Below, in pieces: positions 31,726 through 41,103 of a stretch of 64,000 nucleotides of DNA. The DNA comes from Gallionella sp. Its GTDB lineage: Bacteria; Pseudomonadota; Gammaproteobacteria; Burkholderiales; Gallionellaceae. Made by a program: the position numbers and the translations under genes. Under the pieces are notes generated by a model. The model searched no databases and was not told where the DNA came from. It saw only the letters and a program-made list of their open reading frames with translations. Within the stretch, counting starts at the first letter, position 1, and the number at the start of each line of letters is the position of its first letter. The stretch is from NCBI GenBank assembly GCA_028699065.1, contig JAQVVH010000001.1, positions 1,012,326 through 1,076,325 of the forward strand, written 5' to 3'.

Positions 31726-32250
31726 ATGGCAAACATACTCATCGCCTATTCAACGACAGACGGACATACCAGAGAGATATGCCTGCGGATAAAAGCGGTG
31801 ATCGAAGCGCCGCATCAAGTTACCCTTTGTCCTCTGGTGGAGTGCACAGCAAATGACTTGCAAGCTTTCGATACCATTGTGATCGGTGCCAGCATCCGCT
31901 ACGGCAAGCACCATCCGCAGGTTATCGCTTTCGTTAATCAAAATTCACAGCTTTTGGATAGGAAATCCAATGCGTTCTTCTCAGTGAATGTCGTTGCGCG
32001 AAAACCAAAAAAGAACACACCGGAAACCAATCCATACTTGCAGAAGTTCTTGAGGCAGATCGCGTGGAGGCCGAAACATCTGGCCGTGTTCGCAGGTAAG
32101 CTCAATTATCCCAGCTATCGCTTCTTTGATCGCATGATGATTCGATTCATCATGTGGATGACCAAGGGGCCGACGGATACCAAGAACATCTACGAATTCA
32201 CCGATTGGAAACAGGTCGAGGATTTTGGACGACATGTGAGCCGTATGTAG
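31726..32250 (+). CDS. hemG: Protoporphyrinogen IX dehydrogenase (quinone-dependent), HemG type
   Basis: HemG is a long-chain flavodoxin-like FMN protein that oxidises protoporphyrinogen IX to protoporphyrin IX using respiratory quinone. The 174-residue protein has the FMN loop YSTTDGHTREI, VIGASIRYGKHHP, FFSVNVVARKP followed by TPETNPYL, and the C-terminal YPSYRFFDRMMIRFIM with a TDT segment. All match E. coli HemG in order and spacing. The ATG at 31726 matches the family start. A TTG at 31684 has a better ribosome binding site (AGAGGTGA) and would add 14 residues. Base composition is unusual: positions 31921-32040 are 40% GC by hand count, against 68% at 33421-33480 in argS. It follows three cytochrome genes and may supply heme for them. 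Confidence 0.9.
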   Translation: MANILIAYSTTDGHTREICLRIKAVIEAPHQVTLCPLVECTANDLQAFDTIVIGASIRYGKHHPQVIAFVNQNSQLLDRKSNAFFSVNVVARKPKKNTPETNPYLQKFLRQIAWRPKHLAVFAGKLNYPSYRFFDRMMIRFIMWMTKGPTDTKNIYEFTDWKQVEDFGRHVSRM

Positions 32251-32403
32251 GGCTAACAATCGTTAGTGGAATGGGTATCTGGAAAATAATTGCTCGTGCC
32301 ATCGAAATTTTCTGGTGGGTGCAAAGGTGAAGTGTTATTTTGAGCCCGAAATCCCGTCAAATATTTCTGACAGCACTTACAATCACAGCAACGGAGGCAT
32401 GTC

Positions 32404-33228
32404 ATGGCAAACCAACCCGAGATCACTAATATGGCCCTGTTCTGCGATTTTGAGAACGTGGCGCTGGGTGTGCGCGATGCCAAATACGCGCAGTTCGACA
32501 TCAAGAAAGTGCTGGAACGTTTGCTGCTCAAAGGCAGCATTGTCGTCAAAAAGGCCTATTGCGACTGGGAGCGCTACAAGGAATTCAAAGCCCCCATGCA
32601 TGAAGCCTCGTTCGAGCTGATCGAGATTCCGCATGTGCGGCAAAGCGGCAAGAATTCCGCCGACATCCGACTGGTCGTCGATGCGCTCGACCTTTGCTAC
32701 ACCAAATCCCACGTCGACACTTTCGTCATCATTAGCGGCGATTCCGATTTTTCACCGCTGGTATCCAAGCTGCGCGAGAACAACAAATACGTCATCGGCA
32801 TCGGCGTGAAGGATTCCACCTCCGATCTGCTCAGCGCCAACTGCGACGAATTCATTTTCTACGATGATCTCGTTCGCGTGCAGGAAGCCAAGAAGAAACA
32901 GGCCGCCAAGAAAACGCCCGCCAAAGCCAAGGTCGAAGTTGCCAAACCCGCCGCTGCAAAGAGCGACGACGACAAAAAACAGGAGGCCATGGACTTCCTC
33001 GTCGAGACGGTCGAAGGCCTCATTTCCGAACGCGGCTCCGACGAGAAGCTATGGGGTTCCATGATCAAGACCACCATGCAACGTCGCCGGCCCGGTTTCA
33101 GCGAGACCTTCTACGGTTACCGCTCATTCCGTGAACTGATGGAAGACGCGCAGAAGCACAAACTGGTCATGCTGGTGAAAGATGAGAAGTCGGGGCAGTA
33201 CACCATCAGGTTGCCTGCGGGAGACTAG
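32404..33228 (+). CDS. NYN-domain (PIN-like) protein with C-terminal OST-HTH/LOTUS-type domain
   Basis: A 274-residue protein of the LabA/DUF88 family. The N-terminal NYN domain (about residues 9-160) has the acidic residues of a metal-dependent nuclease: LFCDFENVALG, KNSADIRLVVDAL and FVIISGDSDFSPLVSKL. A Lys/Ala-rich linker (about 160-190) leads to a C-terminal domain, about 197-270, with a winged-helix pattern as in OST-HTH/LOTUS RNA-binding domains. A role in RNA processing or decay is inferred from the family; no substrate can be named. It stands alone between hemG and argS. Confidence 0.85.
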   Translation: MANQPEITNMALFCDFENVALGVRDAKYAQFDIKKVLERLLLKGSIVVKKAYCDWERYKEFKAPMHEASFELIEIPHVRQSGKNSADIRLVVDALDLCYTKSHVDTFVIISGDSDFSPLVSKLRENNKYVIGIGVKDSTSDLLSANCDEFIFYDDLVRVQEAKKKQAAKKTPAKAKVEVAKPAAAKSDDDKKQEAMDFLVETVEGLISERGSDEKLWGSMIKTTMQRRRPGFSETFYGYRSFRELMEDAQKHKLVMLVKDEKSGQYTIRLPAGD

Positions 33229-33291
33229 ATCCTGGGCTGTCGGCAGCGGGCCTGTTTGATGTGCAGGTTCTGCGCCGGAAAGTTCAGATAA

Positions 33292-33317
33292 TTGCCGCGG
33301 ACCTCAAATGCTATAAT
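33292..33317 (+). promoter_or_regulatory. Predicted argS promoter with extended -10
   Basis: TGCTATAAT (33309-33317) is a consensus extended -10 element. TTGCCG at 33292-33297 is a possible -35, but the spacer is only 14 bases, so the extended -10 probably carries the promoter. The argS ATG is 26 bases downstream. Confidence 0.55.
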
Positions 33318-33343
33318 CCGCGCCTCTCAAAAGGCGGCGTACG

Positions 33344-35020
33344 ATGTCTGTAGTTCTCAATTTCAACTCCCATCTTTCCGAATTGTTTGGCATTGCGCTG
33401 CGTCAGGTCGCGCCCGATCTGGCAGCGACGCCGGTGACGATTGAGCGCCCCAAGCAGGCAACGCATGGCGACTACGCCTGCAATCTCGCGATGCAACTGG
33501 CCAAGCCCTTGCGTAAACCACCGCGCGAAATTGCGAATGCGCTGATCGCCGCACTGCCCCAAACCGATTTCATTGACAAGGTGGAAATCGCGGGCGCGGG
33601 GTTTATTAATGTGTTTATTGCGCCCGCAGCCAAGCAGGCGGTCGTGCGCAGTGTGCTGCACGCCGGCGCGGGTTACGGTCACGGCCACGCCGGTGGCGGC
33701 CGTAAAGTACAGGTGGAGTTTGTCTCGGCCAATCCGACCGGCCCGCTGCATATCGGTCACGGACGCGGCGCCGCCGTGGGTGATTGCCTGTGTCGTCTGT
33801 TGCACGCCACCGGCTGGGGCGTGACGCGCGAGTTTTACTACAACGATGCCGGCCAGCAAATCGACAACCTGATGCGCTCGGTGCAATTGCGCTGCAAAGG
33901 TCTCACGCCGGAAGATCCGGCCTGGCCCGAAGATGGCTATCGCGGCGACTACATCGTGGATGTGGCCCGCGCGTACATGGCTTGCGAAACCGTCGAGGCG
34001 GATGACCAGAAATTCACCGGCAAGGGTGATCCTGACGATACCGATGCGATCCGGCATTTTGCGGTGGCTTATTTGCGCCGCGAGCAGGATCTGGATTTGC
34101 GCGCGTTTGAAGTCGAGTTCGACGTGTTCTCGCTGGAATCCGCGCTGTACACCGAAGGCAAGGTGGATGCGGCGGTCAGGGCGCTGATCGCCAGCGGCCA
34201 CACTTACGAGCAAGACGACGCGCTGTGGTTGCGCACGACCGATTTCGGCGACGACAAAGATCGCGTGATGCGCAAGGCCGGCGGCGGCTACACCTATTTT
34301 GTGCCCGACGTCGCCTACCATCTGGACAAGTGGCAGCGCGGCTTCGAGCGCGTTATCAACGAGCAGGGTGCCGATCATCATTCCACCATCACCCGCGTGC
34401 GCGCCGGTTTGCAGGCGCTCGACGCCGGCATCCCGCAGGGCTGGCCGGACTATGTGTTGCACCAGATGGTGACGGTGCTGAAGAACGGCGAAGAGGTGAA
34501 GATTTCCAAGCGTGCCGGCAGCTACGTCACGCTGCGCGATTTGATCGACGAAGTCGGCTGTGATGCGACGCGCTATTTTCTTGCCGCGCGCCATCCCGAT
34601 TCGCAGCTGGTGTTTGACATTGATCTCGCAAAATCGCAGAGCAACGACAATCCGGTGTATTACATTCAGTACGCCCACGCGCGCATTCATGCGGTGCTGG
34701 CGCAATGGGGCGGCGATCGCCAGCAACTGCACAACGTGGTGCTGGATGTGCTGGACAGCGATTACGAAAAAGTTCTGCTGCAGCACATGATCGATTTCCC
34801 GCAGGTGATCGAACAGGCCGCACAGGATCTTGCACCGCACCAGATCGCCGTTTACCTCAAGACATTGGCCGCCGATTTTCACAGCTACTATAATGCCTCG
34901 CGTTTCCTGGTCGAGGACGAAGCCACCAAACTGGCCCGTCTGGCGCTGATTGAGGCGCTGGCCCAGGTGATCCGCAATGGCCTGGCATTGCTCGGGGTTG
35001 GCGCCCCGGAAAAAATGTAA
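33344..35020 (+). CDS. argS: Arginyl-tRNA synthetase
   Basis: Class I aminoacyl-tRNA synthetase charging tRNA-Arg; this window also holds a tRNA-Arg. The 558-residue protein has the N-terminal additional domain, the HIGH signature in [18 protein letters not shown], the KMSKS-equivalent [12 protein letters not shown] and the C-terminal DALR anticodon-binding domain ending in APEKM, as is usual for ArgS. It begins the argS-SPOR-dsbA-SDR run, an arrangement common in betaproteobacteria. Confidence 0.97.
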   Translation: MSVVLNFNSHLSELFGIALRQVAPDLAATPVTIERPKQATHGDYACNLAMQLAKPLRKPPREIANALIAALPQTDFIDKVEIAGAGFINVFIAPAAKQAVVRSVLHAGAGYGHGHAGGGRKVQVEFVSANPTGPLHIGHGRGAAVGDCLCRLLHATGWGVTREFYYNDAGQQIDNLMRSVQLRCKGLTPEDPAWPEDGYRGDYIVDVARAYMACETVEADDQKFTGKGDPDDTDAIRHFAVAYLRREQDLDLRAFEVEFDVFSLESALYTEGKVDAAVRALIASGHTYEQDDALWLRTTDFGDDKDRVMRKAGGGYTYFVPDVAYHLDKWQRGFERVINEQGADHHSTITRVRAGLQALDAGIPQGWPDYVLHQMVTVLKNGEEVKISKRAGSYVTLRDLIDEVGCDATRYFLAARHPDSQLVFDIDLAKSQSNDNPVYYIQYAHARIHAVLAQWGGDRQQLHNVVLDVLDSDYEKVLLQHMIDFPQVIEQAAQDLAPHQIAVYLKTLAADFHSYYNASRFLVEDEATKLARLALIEALAQVIRNGLALLGVGAPEKM

Positions 35021-35031
35021 GGAGTGATGGC

Positions 35032-35610
35032 ATGAGCAGAGTATCGGGAAACAAGTCGACACCACGCAAGGGCGGTAGTCCGCTACTCACCGGATTGCTG
35101 GTGGGGATGGTGATCGGCGTTGCCATGGCTGCCGGCCTCGCCTGGTTCGTGATGAAATCGCCCAGCCCGTTTGTGCAGAACAATTCCGCGACAGACCAGC
35201 CGCCGTCCGGCGTGTCCGCTCCCGCATCCGACAAATCCGCTGCCGGAGCCAAGCCGGGTGAAAAGCCTCGTTTCGAGTTTTACAAGGTGCTGACCGACAA
35301 GCAGGACAATGCCGCGCCCGCAGCGGCCGGCGATAATCCTTCAGTCATGACTGAAAAACCGGCGGCGGCAAAACCCGGTGCGCAGTATTTGCAGGTGGGT
35401 TCGTTCGCGAATGCGGCGGACGCTGAAAAACTCAAGGCGCGGCTTGCGTTAATGGGGTTTGAAGCCGGTGTGCAAATCGCCGAACTGGGCAGCAAGGGGG
35501 TCTGGCACCGTGTTCGTCTTGGGCCGTACAAAACAGCGGCCGATGCCGAAAGCGCACGCGCGGCTTTGAAACAAAATGGCATTGATGCCACTCCAACCTC
35601 GGCGCAGTAA
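35032..35610 (+). CDS. SPOR-domain membrane protein (FtsN-like)
   Basis: A 192-residue bitopic protein. A short basic cytoplasmic tail is followed by one helix at about residues 19-42, a Pro/Ala-rich flexible periplasmic linker, and a C-terminal SPOR domain (about 117-190, YLQVGSFANAADAEKLKARL). SPOR domains bind denuded glycan strands at the division site. The topology matches FtsN, but FtsN-defining residues outside SPOR cannot be verified by eye. It starts 11 bases after argS and precedes dsbA. Confidence 0.88.
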   Translation: MSRVSGNKSTPRKGGSPLLTGLLVGMVIGVAMAAGLAWFVMKSPSPFVQNNSATDQPPSGVSAPASDKSAAGAKPGEKPRFEFYKVLTDKQDNAAPAAAGDNPSVMTEKPAAAKPGAQYLQVGSFANAADAEKLKARLALMGFEAGVQIAELGSKGVWHRVRLGPYKTAADAESARAALKQNGIDATPTSAQ

Positions 35611-35641
35611 GCGCGTTCACTTAATTATCAAGGAGCGTCCC

Positions 35642-36262
35642 GTGCGAAACTTCATCAAAACCCTGATCGTGAGCGTAACCCTGCTGTTCGGCGCAACCGC
35701 TTGTTCCGCCGAGACCGGCAGCACTTACACGGTCCTTAATCCCGCACAGCCCACCAGCACCCAGAAGATTGAAGTGCTGGAATTTTTCTTCTACGGCTGT
35801 TCGCATTGCTACCACTTGCACCACGACCTCAGCGCCTGGGAAAAAACCATGCCGAAAGATGTCGCGCTGGTTTACGTGCCGGTTATCTTCCGTGATTCCT
35901 GGGAGCCGATGGCACGCACCTTCTATGCGCTCGAATCGCTGGGGCAGCGTGCCCAGCTGGATGATGCCCTGTACCAAGCCTGGAACGTGAACAACGTCGA
36001 TCTGAGCGACGAAGCAAAGATTCTTAATTTCCTCGCGCCGCGCGGTGTTGATCGTGCCAAATTCTCCGCTGCCTACAAATCCTTTGCGATGAACAGCAAG
36101 GTGACACGCGCCAAGCAGATGATTCGCGGCTACGGCATCAACGGCACGCCAACGCTGGTGGTCGCAGGCAAATATGTCGTCACCGGCTTGCAGCCTGCCG
36201 ACATGATCCGCGCGCTTAATGATGCCATCGCCCAGGCGCGCAAGGATCGCAAGAAAAAATAA
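35642..36262 (+). CDS. dsbA: Thiol:disulfide interchange protein DsbA (CSHC active site)
   Basis: DsbA inserts disulfides into secreted proteins in the periplasm. The GTG start gives 206 residues with a signal peptide of about 23 residues. The thioredoxin-fold active site reads FFFYGCSHCYHL, with cysteines at 53 and 56, followed by the inserted helical domain and the cis-proline loop GINGTPTLVV. The central dipeptide is Ser-His, where E. coli DsbA has Pro-His; this dipeptide sets the redox potential in the family. It follows the SPOR gene by 31 bases with an AAGGAG ribosome binding site. c-type cytochrome maturation and pilus assembly both depend on such thiol chemistry. Confidence 0.92.
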   Translation: MRNFIKTLIVSVTLLFGATACSAETGSTYTVLNPAQPTSTQKIEVLEFFFYGCSHCYHLHHDLSAWEKTMPKDVALVYVPVIFRDSWEPMARTFYALESLGQRAQLDDALYQAWNVNNVDLSDEAKILNFLAPRGVDRAKFSAAYKSFAMNSKVTRAKQMIRGYGINGTPTLVVAGKYVVTGLQPADMIRALNDAIAQARKDRKKK

Positions 36263-36278
36263 CCGTCGTCCTGTGTCG

Positions 36279-37058
36279 ATGAACAGCCCGGCTGCATTGC
36301 GCGTCATCATCAGTGGCGCATCTTCCGGGCTGGGTTTGGCGCTGGCGCGGCATTATCTTCAGCGCGGGGCAGCGCTCGCCGTTCTGGCCCGTCGCATCGA
36401 ACCACTGCAAACACTGGCAGCCGAGTTTCCGGGTCGCGTCTTCCCTTATTCGCTCGATGTGCGGGATGCCGCCGCGCTGCGCATCGCGGCGGACGATTTC
36501 ATCCGGCGCGCCGGCGTGCCCGATATTGTGATTGCCAACGCTGGTGTCAGCATCGGCACGCTGACCCATTACGTCGAGGACAACAACGTTTTTCAGCACG
36601 TCCTCGACATCAACGTGATGGGCGCGGTGCATACCTTTCAGCCCTTCATTGAACCGATGCGCGCTGCCGGTCGTGGCCGCCTCGCCGGCATTGCCAGCGT
36701 CGCCGGTTTTCGCGGCTTACCCGGCGCGGGGGCTTATTCCGCTTCCAAGGCGGCGCTAATTTCCTATCTCGAAAGTTTGCGCCAGGAAATGCGCGGCAGC
36801 GGCGTACAAGTCGTGACGATCTGCCCCGGCTACATCCGCACACCGATGACCGACATCAATCCTTACCCCATGCCTTTCATGCTGGAACCCGAAGAAGCCG
36901 CCCGGCGCATTGCGCGCGATATCGAGCACGGCCTCAGCTTCAGCGTGATTCCCTGGCAGATGGCCATCGTCGGGCGCCTGCTCAAACTGCTACCCAATGC
37001 TGTGTATGACCGGCTGTTTGCTCACGCCAAACACAAACCGCGCGCACCGCTACTCTAG
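36279..37058 (+). CDS. Short-chain dehydrogenase/reductase
   Basis: A 259-residue classical SDR from the start MNSPAALRVIISG. Motifs: cofactor loop SGASSGLGLAL, NAG in VIANAGVS, catalytic Ser in GIASVAGFRG and YxxxK in YSASKAAL, with PGYIRTPMTD after it. The substrate is not predictable; such genes commonly follow dsbA in betaproteobacteria. It starts 16 bases after dsbA and probably ends the argS transcript unit. Confidence 0.9.
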   Translation: MNSPAALRVIISGASSGLGLALARHYLQRGAALAVLARRIEPLQTLAAEFPGRVFPYSLDVRDAAALRIAADDFIRRAGVPDIVIANAGVSIGTLTHYVEDNNVFQHVLDINVMGAVHTFQPFIEPMRAAGRGRLAGIASVAGFRGLPGAGAYSASKAALISYLESLRQEMRGSGVQVVTICPGYIRTPMTDINPYPMPFMLEPEEAARRIARDIEHGLSFSVIPWQMAIVGRLLKLLPNAVYDRLFAHAKHKPRAPLL

Positions 37059-37065
37059 CTTGCCG

Positions 37066-37274
37066 GTCATTGCGATGACCAAACCCCACTGGATCGCCAC
37101 GCTGCGCTCGCGATGACAATCCTCTGTGCCGTCATTGCAGTCTCAACGAGGTGTAGTAATTCACCCACCCCGTCATTGCGAGGAGGGCAACGCCCGACGT
37201 GGCAATCCAGGGTTTGGTTTTGTGAACGGCATGATGAAAAAGGTACTGGATCGCCACGCTGCGCTCGCGATGAC
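37066..37274. repeat. Cluster of dispersed palindromic repeats (GTCATTGCGA family)
   Basis: The 236-base gap between the SDR and the ligase is built from repeat copies. A 30-base sequence is identical at 37088-37117 and 37245-37274 (it begins ACTGGATCGCCACG and ends CGCGATGAC). The copy at 37172-37210, starting GTCATTGCGAGGAG, is an imperfect inverted counterpart of 37246-37274, enclosing about 35 bases. GTCATTGCGATGAC (37066-37079) is a short palindrome of the same type. Such GTCATTGCGAG...ATGAC elements are common as intergenic REP-like or MITE-like repeats in proteobacteria. No coding function is seen. Confidence 0.75.
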
Positions 37275-37294
37275 CGAATGAATTTAGCGCTGCG

Positions 37295-38146
37295 CTAGCG
37301 ATCCATCTCCTCGCGTACCCGCAGAAAACGCGCAAAACGCGGAATGCCCGTTCGCGCATTCACACCGTTGTAGCGATACGTCACCCAACTCCCCACAGGT
37401 GGAGGATTGCGCCGCTCCGCATCGGATAAGCCCGCGCCCAAATTAAAGCGCAGCCTTTCCGGAGTTTCCACCCGCAAGGCGCCCAGCATGCCGACGAATT
37501 TTCCCTTGCCCGGCAGATAGCCCACCACCCGCGCCTCGGCATCCTCGTAAGGTTTGAGTTTCAGCAAATCGTCGTTGCGCTCGGCGCGATACAGCGACGA
37601 GCCGCGATGCAGCATCAGCCCTTCCCCGCCTTGTTTGACGATGCGTTTCAACAATGTCTGCAGCTCGCTCCGATCGGTCACACTGAACTGTTCGACCTGT
37701 TGCAGCCAGGGCTGATTGATCTCCGCGATGACTGACGTCAGAGCCGCATTGCGTTCGGCAAACGTCCCCGGATGTCCGGGCAGATCAAACACCATAAAGC
37801 GCATCCCGCGCCACGCCCCATCTTCCGGCATCTGCTGTCGCACCGTGGAAACCGCTTGTGAAAATTTCCCGCGGCCGGCCCACAGCTCGCCATCCAGCGG
37901 CGGCCCTAGCCAACCTGCGGTAAACCATGCAGGCGCGTGTACCACGGCACCACCGCGCGTCAGCAATTGCCGTCCATCCCAATAGCCGCGCACCCCGTCG
38001 TATTTTTCGCTCACCAGAAAATCCGCCAGCACCACATCGCCACGCAGCACATTCGCCAGCATCAGCGGCGGCGCCTCGCCTGCCCGCAGCGGCGCGGGGC
38101 CACCTAGGGCAAAGATCGTCAGGATGAAAAAGAGAAAGCGAGCCAA
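37295..38146 (-). CDS. Periplasmic ATP-dependent DNA ligase (LigE type)
   Basis: A 283-residue minimal ATP-dependent ligase. The start has a signal peptide (hydrophobic core about residues 3-20, cleavage near LRAGEA). The adenylation nucleophile is K48 in SEKYDGVRGYWDG. Later nucleotidyltransferase motifs follow: LDGELWAGRGKF, GGEGLMLHRG and LLKLKPYEDAEARV. The C-terminal OB-fold is short. Such signal-peptide-bearing ligases (LigE) act on DNA outside the cytoplasm, and a link to DNA uptake has been proposed. The gene stands alone next to a repeat cluster. Type IV pilus genes in the same window would fit a competence role, which is inference. Confidence 0.9.
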   Translation of the reverse strand: MARFLFFILTIFALGGPAPLRAGEAPPLMLANVLRGDVVLADFLVSEKYDGVRGYWDGRQLLTRGGAVVHAPAWFTAGWLGPPLDGELWAGRGKFSQAVSTVRQQMPEDGAWRGMRFMVFDLPGHPGTFAERNAALTSVIAEINQPWLQQVEQFSVTDRSELQTLLKRIVKQGGEGLMLHRGSSLYRAERNDDLLKLKPYEDAEARVVGYLPGKGKFVGMLGALRVETPERLRFNLGAGLSDAERRNPPPVGSWVTYRYNGVNARTGIPRFARFLRVREEMDR

Positions 38147-38190
38147 AACGCCTCCAGTTTAAGGATGGGCGGGCTGACACCTTGCGGTGT

Positions 38191-39636
38191 TTAACCGGCC
38201 AGTTTCTGCTTAAGAATTTCGTTCAGCTGCGCCGGGTTGGCTTTGCCCTGGCTGGCTTTCATGGCCTGGCCCACGAAGAAGCCGAACAGTTTGTCTTTGC
38301 CGCTGCGATATTCGGCCACCTTGTCGGCGTTTGCGGCGAGGATTTCATCCACGATTTTTTCGATCGCACCGGTGTCGGAGACCTGCTTCAGTCCCTTGGC
38401 TTCGATGAGGGCATCGGCGTCGCCACCCTCGGTCCACATGGTGCGGAATACTTCTTTCGCGCCGGAGTTGGAAACAGTGTTGTCAGCAATGCGTTTGAGC
38501 AGACCGCCGAGCTGTTGCGCGCTGATCGGGCATTGTGCGATGTCGAGTCCGTCGCGGTTCAGTTGCGCGCTAACTTCGCCGATGAGCCAGTTGGCGCAGA
38601 GTTTGATTTGTCCGGGAGCTTCATCGAGTGTGGCTTCAAAGAAATCGGCCAGTGCACGCGCGCTGGTGAGCACGCTGGCGTCGTAGGCCGATAGTCCCTG
38701 TTCCTGATAGCGCGCCTGCTTGGTGTGCGGAAGTTCGGGCAGGGTTGCGGCGATCTGTTGTTTCCATTCCTCGCTGATCTCCAATGGCAACAGGTCGGGA
38801 TCGGGGAAGTAGCGGTAGTCGTGCGCGTCTTCCTTGCTGCGCATGGCGCGTGTTTCTCCGGTATCGGGGTTGAAGAGGATGGTGGCCTGCTGAATCGTGC
38901 CGCCATTTTCAATCGTGTCGATTTGCCACTGCACTTCGTAGTCGATGGCTTGTTGCATGAATTTGAACGAGTTCAGATTCTTGATCTCGCGGCGGGTGCC
39001 CAGCGGCTGGCCGGGCTTGCGCACCGACACGTTCACGTCACAGCGGAAAGAGCCTTCCTGCATGTTGCCGTCGCAGATGCCGATCCATTGCACCAGCGTG
39101 TGCAGCGCCTTGGCATAGGCGACGGCCTCGGCCGCTGAGCGCATGTCGGGTTCGGAGACGATCTCCAGCAGCGGCGTGCCCGCCCGGTTGAGGTCGATGC
39201 CGGTCATGCCGTGAAAATCTTCGTGCAGCGATTTGCCCGCGTCTTCTTCCAGATGGGCGCGGGTGATGCGCACGGTTTTTTCGTAGGCGGGCTGTTTGCC
39301 CTGTGCAGGTACCTGAATCACGAGCTGGCCATTGCCGACGACGGGCAGGTCGAACTGCGAAATTTGGTAGCCCTTGGGCAAATCGGGGTAGAAGTAGTTC
39401 TTCCGTGCGAATACCGAACGCGGCGCGATGTGCGCGCCGGTGGCGATACCAAACTTGATCGCACGTTCCACCGCGCCTTTGTTCAGTACCGGCAACACAC
39501 CGGGCAGTGCCAGACTCACCGCATCGGCCTGGGTGTTGGGCTCGGCGCCGAACGCGGTCGATGCGCCGGAGAATATTTTGGTGTTGGTTGAGAGCTGCGA
39601 ATGAACCTCCAGCCCGATAACGATTTCCCAGGTCAT
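38191..39636 (-). CDS. gatB: Aspartyl/glutamyl-tRNA amidotransferase subunit B
   Basis: GatB binds the misacylated tRNA and activates the side-chain carboxylate for amidation to Asn-tRNA or Gln-tRNA. It is 481 residues. The N-terminal cradle domain starts [22 protein letters not shown] and contains [14 protein letters not shown]. The C-terminal helical and YqeY-like tail ends in [10 protein letters not shown]. It is third in the gatC-gatA-gatB operon, 9 bases after gatA. Confidence 0.97.
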   Translation of the reverse strand: MTWEIVIGLEVHSQLSTNTKIFSGASTAFGAEPNTQADAVSLALPGVLPVLNKGAVERAIKFGIATGAHIAPRSVFARKNYFYPDLPKGYQISQFDLPVVGNGQLVIQVPAQGKQPAYEKTVRITRAHLEEDAGKSLHEDFHGMTGIDLNRAGTPLLEIVSEPDMRSAAEAVAYAKALHTLVQWIGICDGNMQEGSFRCDVNVSVRKPGQPLGTRREIKNLNSFKFMQQAIDYEVQWQIDTIENGGTIQQATILFNPDTGETRAMRSKEDAHDYRYFPDPDLLPLEISEEWKQQIAATLPELPHTKQARYQEQGLSAYDASVLTSARALADFFEATLDEAPGQIKLCANWLIGEVSAQLNRDGLDIAQCPISAQQLGGLLKRIADNTVSNSGAKEVFRTMWTEGGDADALIEAKGLKQVSDTGAIEKIVDEILAANADKVAEYRSGKDKLFGFFVGQAMKASQGKANPAQLNEILKQKLAG

Positions 39637-39645
39637 GTTGTTTCC

Positions 39646-41100
39646 TTAAAGCCCTTGCGGCGCGCGGCTGTGCCAATCGGTCGCCAGTTGATATTGGTGC
39701 GCGACGTTGAGCATGCGCGCTTCGTCGAAATAATTGCCGATGATCTGCAGGCCGACGGGCATGTTGTTGTCGCCGAAGCCGCAGGGAATGGACATGCCTG
39801 GCAGGCCGGCCAGATTTACCGCGATGGTGTAGATGTCGGACAGATACATCTGCACCGGGTCGTCGCCTTTTTCACCGAGCTTGAATGCGGTCGAAGGCGA
39901 GGTCGGTCCCATGATGACGTCGCAGTGTTTGTAGGCTTCCACGAAATCCTGCGCGATCAGGCGGCGGATCTTCTGTGCCTTGATGTAGTAGGCGTCGTAA
40001 TAGCCGTGCGACAGCACATAGGTGCCGATCATGATGCGACGTTTTACCTCCGCGCCAAACCCCTGCGCGCGGCTCTTTTCGTACATGTCGGCGAGGTCGC
40101 CGTATTCGGGCGCACGATAACCGTAACGCACGCCGTCGAAGCGCGACAGGTTGCTGGAGGCTTCGGCCGGCGCCAGGACGTAATACACCGGTACCGACAG
40201 CTTGGAGTTGGGCAGCGAGATGTCGACGATGGTCGCGCCGAGCTTTTTGTATTCGGCGATGGCCGCTTCGATCGCTTTGGCGACGTCGCTGCCCATGCCT
40301 TCAGCGAAAAACTCTTTTGGCAGGCCGATGCGCAGGCCGGTCAGCGGCTTGTTCAAGTCGCGCGTGTAGTCTTCGTTGTCGCGTTGCAGGCTGGTGGAAT
40401 CGCGTTCGTCGAAGCCGGCCATCACGTTCATCATCAGGGCCAGGTCTTCGGCACTGCGGCCCATCGGGCCGGCCTGGTCGAGGCTGGAGGCGAAGGCGAT
40501 CATGCCGTAACGCGAACACACGCCGTAGGTGGGTTTCAAGCCGGAGATGCCGCACAGCGCTGCGGGCTGGCGAATGGAACCACCGGTGTCGGTGCCGGTG
40601 GCCGCCGCACACAGGCGCGCCGCGACAGCGCTTGCCGTCCCGCCCGAGGAGCCGCCGGGCACGCGCTGGGTGTCCCACGGGTTCTTCACCGGGCCGTAGT
40701 GCGAAGTTTCATTCGACGAGCCCATGGCAAATTCGTCCATGTTGGTTTTGCCGAGATTCACCGCGCCCGCGTTGTTGAACTGCGAAATGATGTGCGCGTC
40801 GTAGGGTGATACAAAGTTGTGCAGCATCTTCGAGCCGCAGGTGGTCAGCCAGTCTTTGGCGCAAAAAATGTCTTTTTGCGCGACGGGAATGCCGGTGAGG
40901 GGCTCGGCAGTGCCGGCGGCAAGGCGCGCGTCGGCGGCCTTGGCTTGCGCCAGTGATATTTCCGGATTCAGCGTGATGTAGGCATTGAGCCGGGGATTCA
41001 GCCGCGCCATACGGTCAAGGTAGAGCTGGGTCAGTTCAACGCTGGAGATTTTTTTGGCGCGCAGCGCTGCGCCGAGTTGCTGCAGACTGGATTCAAGCAT
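39646..41100 (-). CDS. gatA: Aspartyl/glutamyl-tRNA amidotransferase subunit A
   Basis: GatA releases ammonia from glutamine for the amidotransferase. It is 484 residues with the amidase signature: the catalytic lysine is in [10 protein letters not shown], and the Ser pair is in [16 protein letters not shown] and [16 protein letters not shown]. The start codon is 3 bases after the gatC stop. Confidence 0.97.
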   Translation of the reverse strand: MLESSLQQLGAALRAKKISSVELTQLYLDRMARLNPRLNAYITLNPEISLAQAKAADARLAAGTAEPLTGIPVAQKDIFCAKDWLTTCGSKMLHNFVSPYDAHIISQFNNAGAVNLGKTNMDEFAMGSSNETSHYGPVKNPWDTQRVPGGSSGGTASAVAARLCAAATGTDTGGSIRQPAALCGISGLKPTYGVCSRYGMIAFASSLDQAGPMGRSAEDLALMMNVMAGFDERDSTSLQRDNEDYTRDLNKPLTGLRIGLPKEFFAEGMGSDVAKAIEAAIAEYKKLGATIVDISLPNSKLSVPVYYVLAPAEASSNLSRFDGVRYGYRAPEYGDLADMYEKSRAQGFGAEVKRRIMIGTYVLSHGYYDAYYIKAQKIRRLIAQDFVEAYKHCDVIMGPTSPSTAFKLGEKGDDPVQMYLSDIYTIAVNLAGLPGMSIPCGFGDNNMPVGLQIIGNYFDEARMLNVAHQYQLATDWHSRAPQGL

Positions 41101-41103
41101 TTT

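Noticed and set aside
33311..35065. A 584-codon minus-strand open frame covering argS
   Set aside because: Antisense shadow of argS, with no signal of its own and no ribosome binding site.
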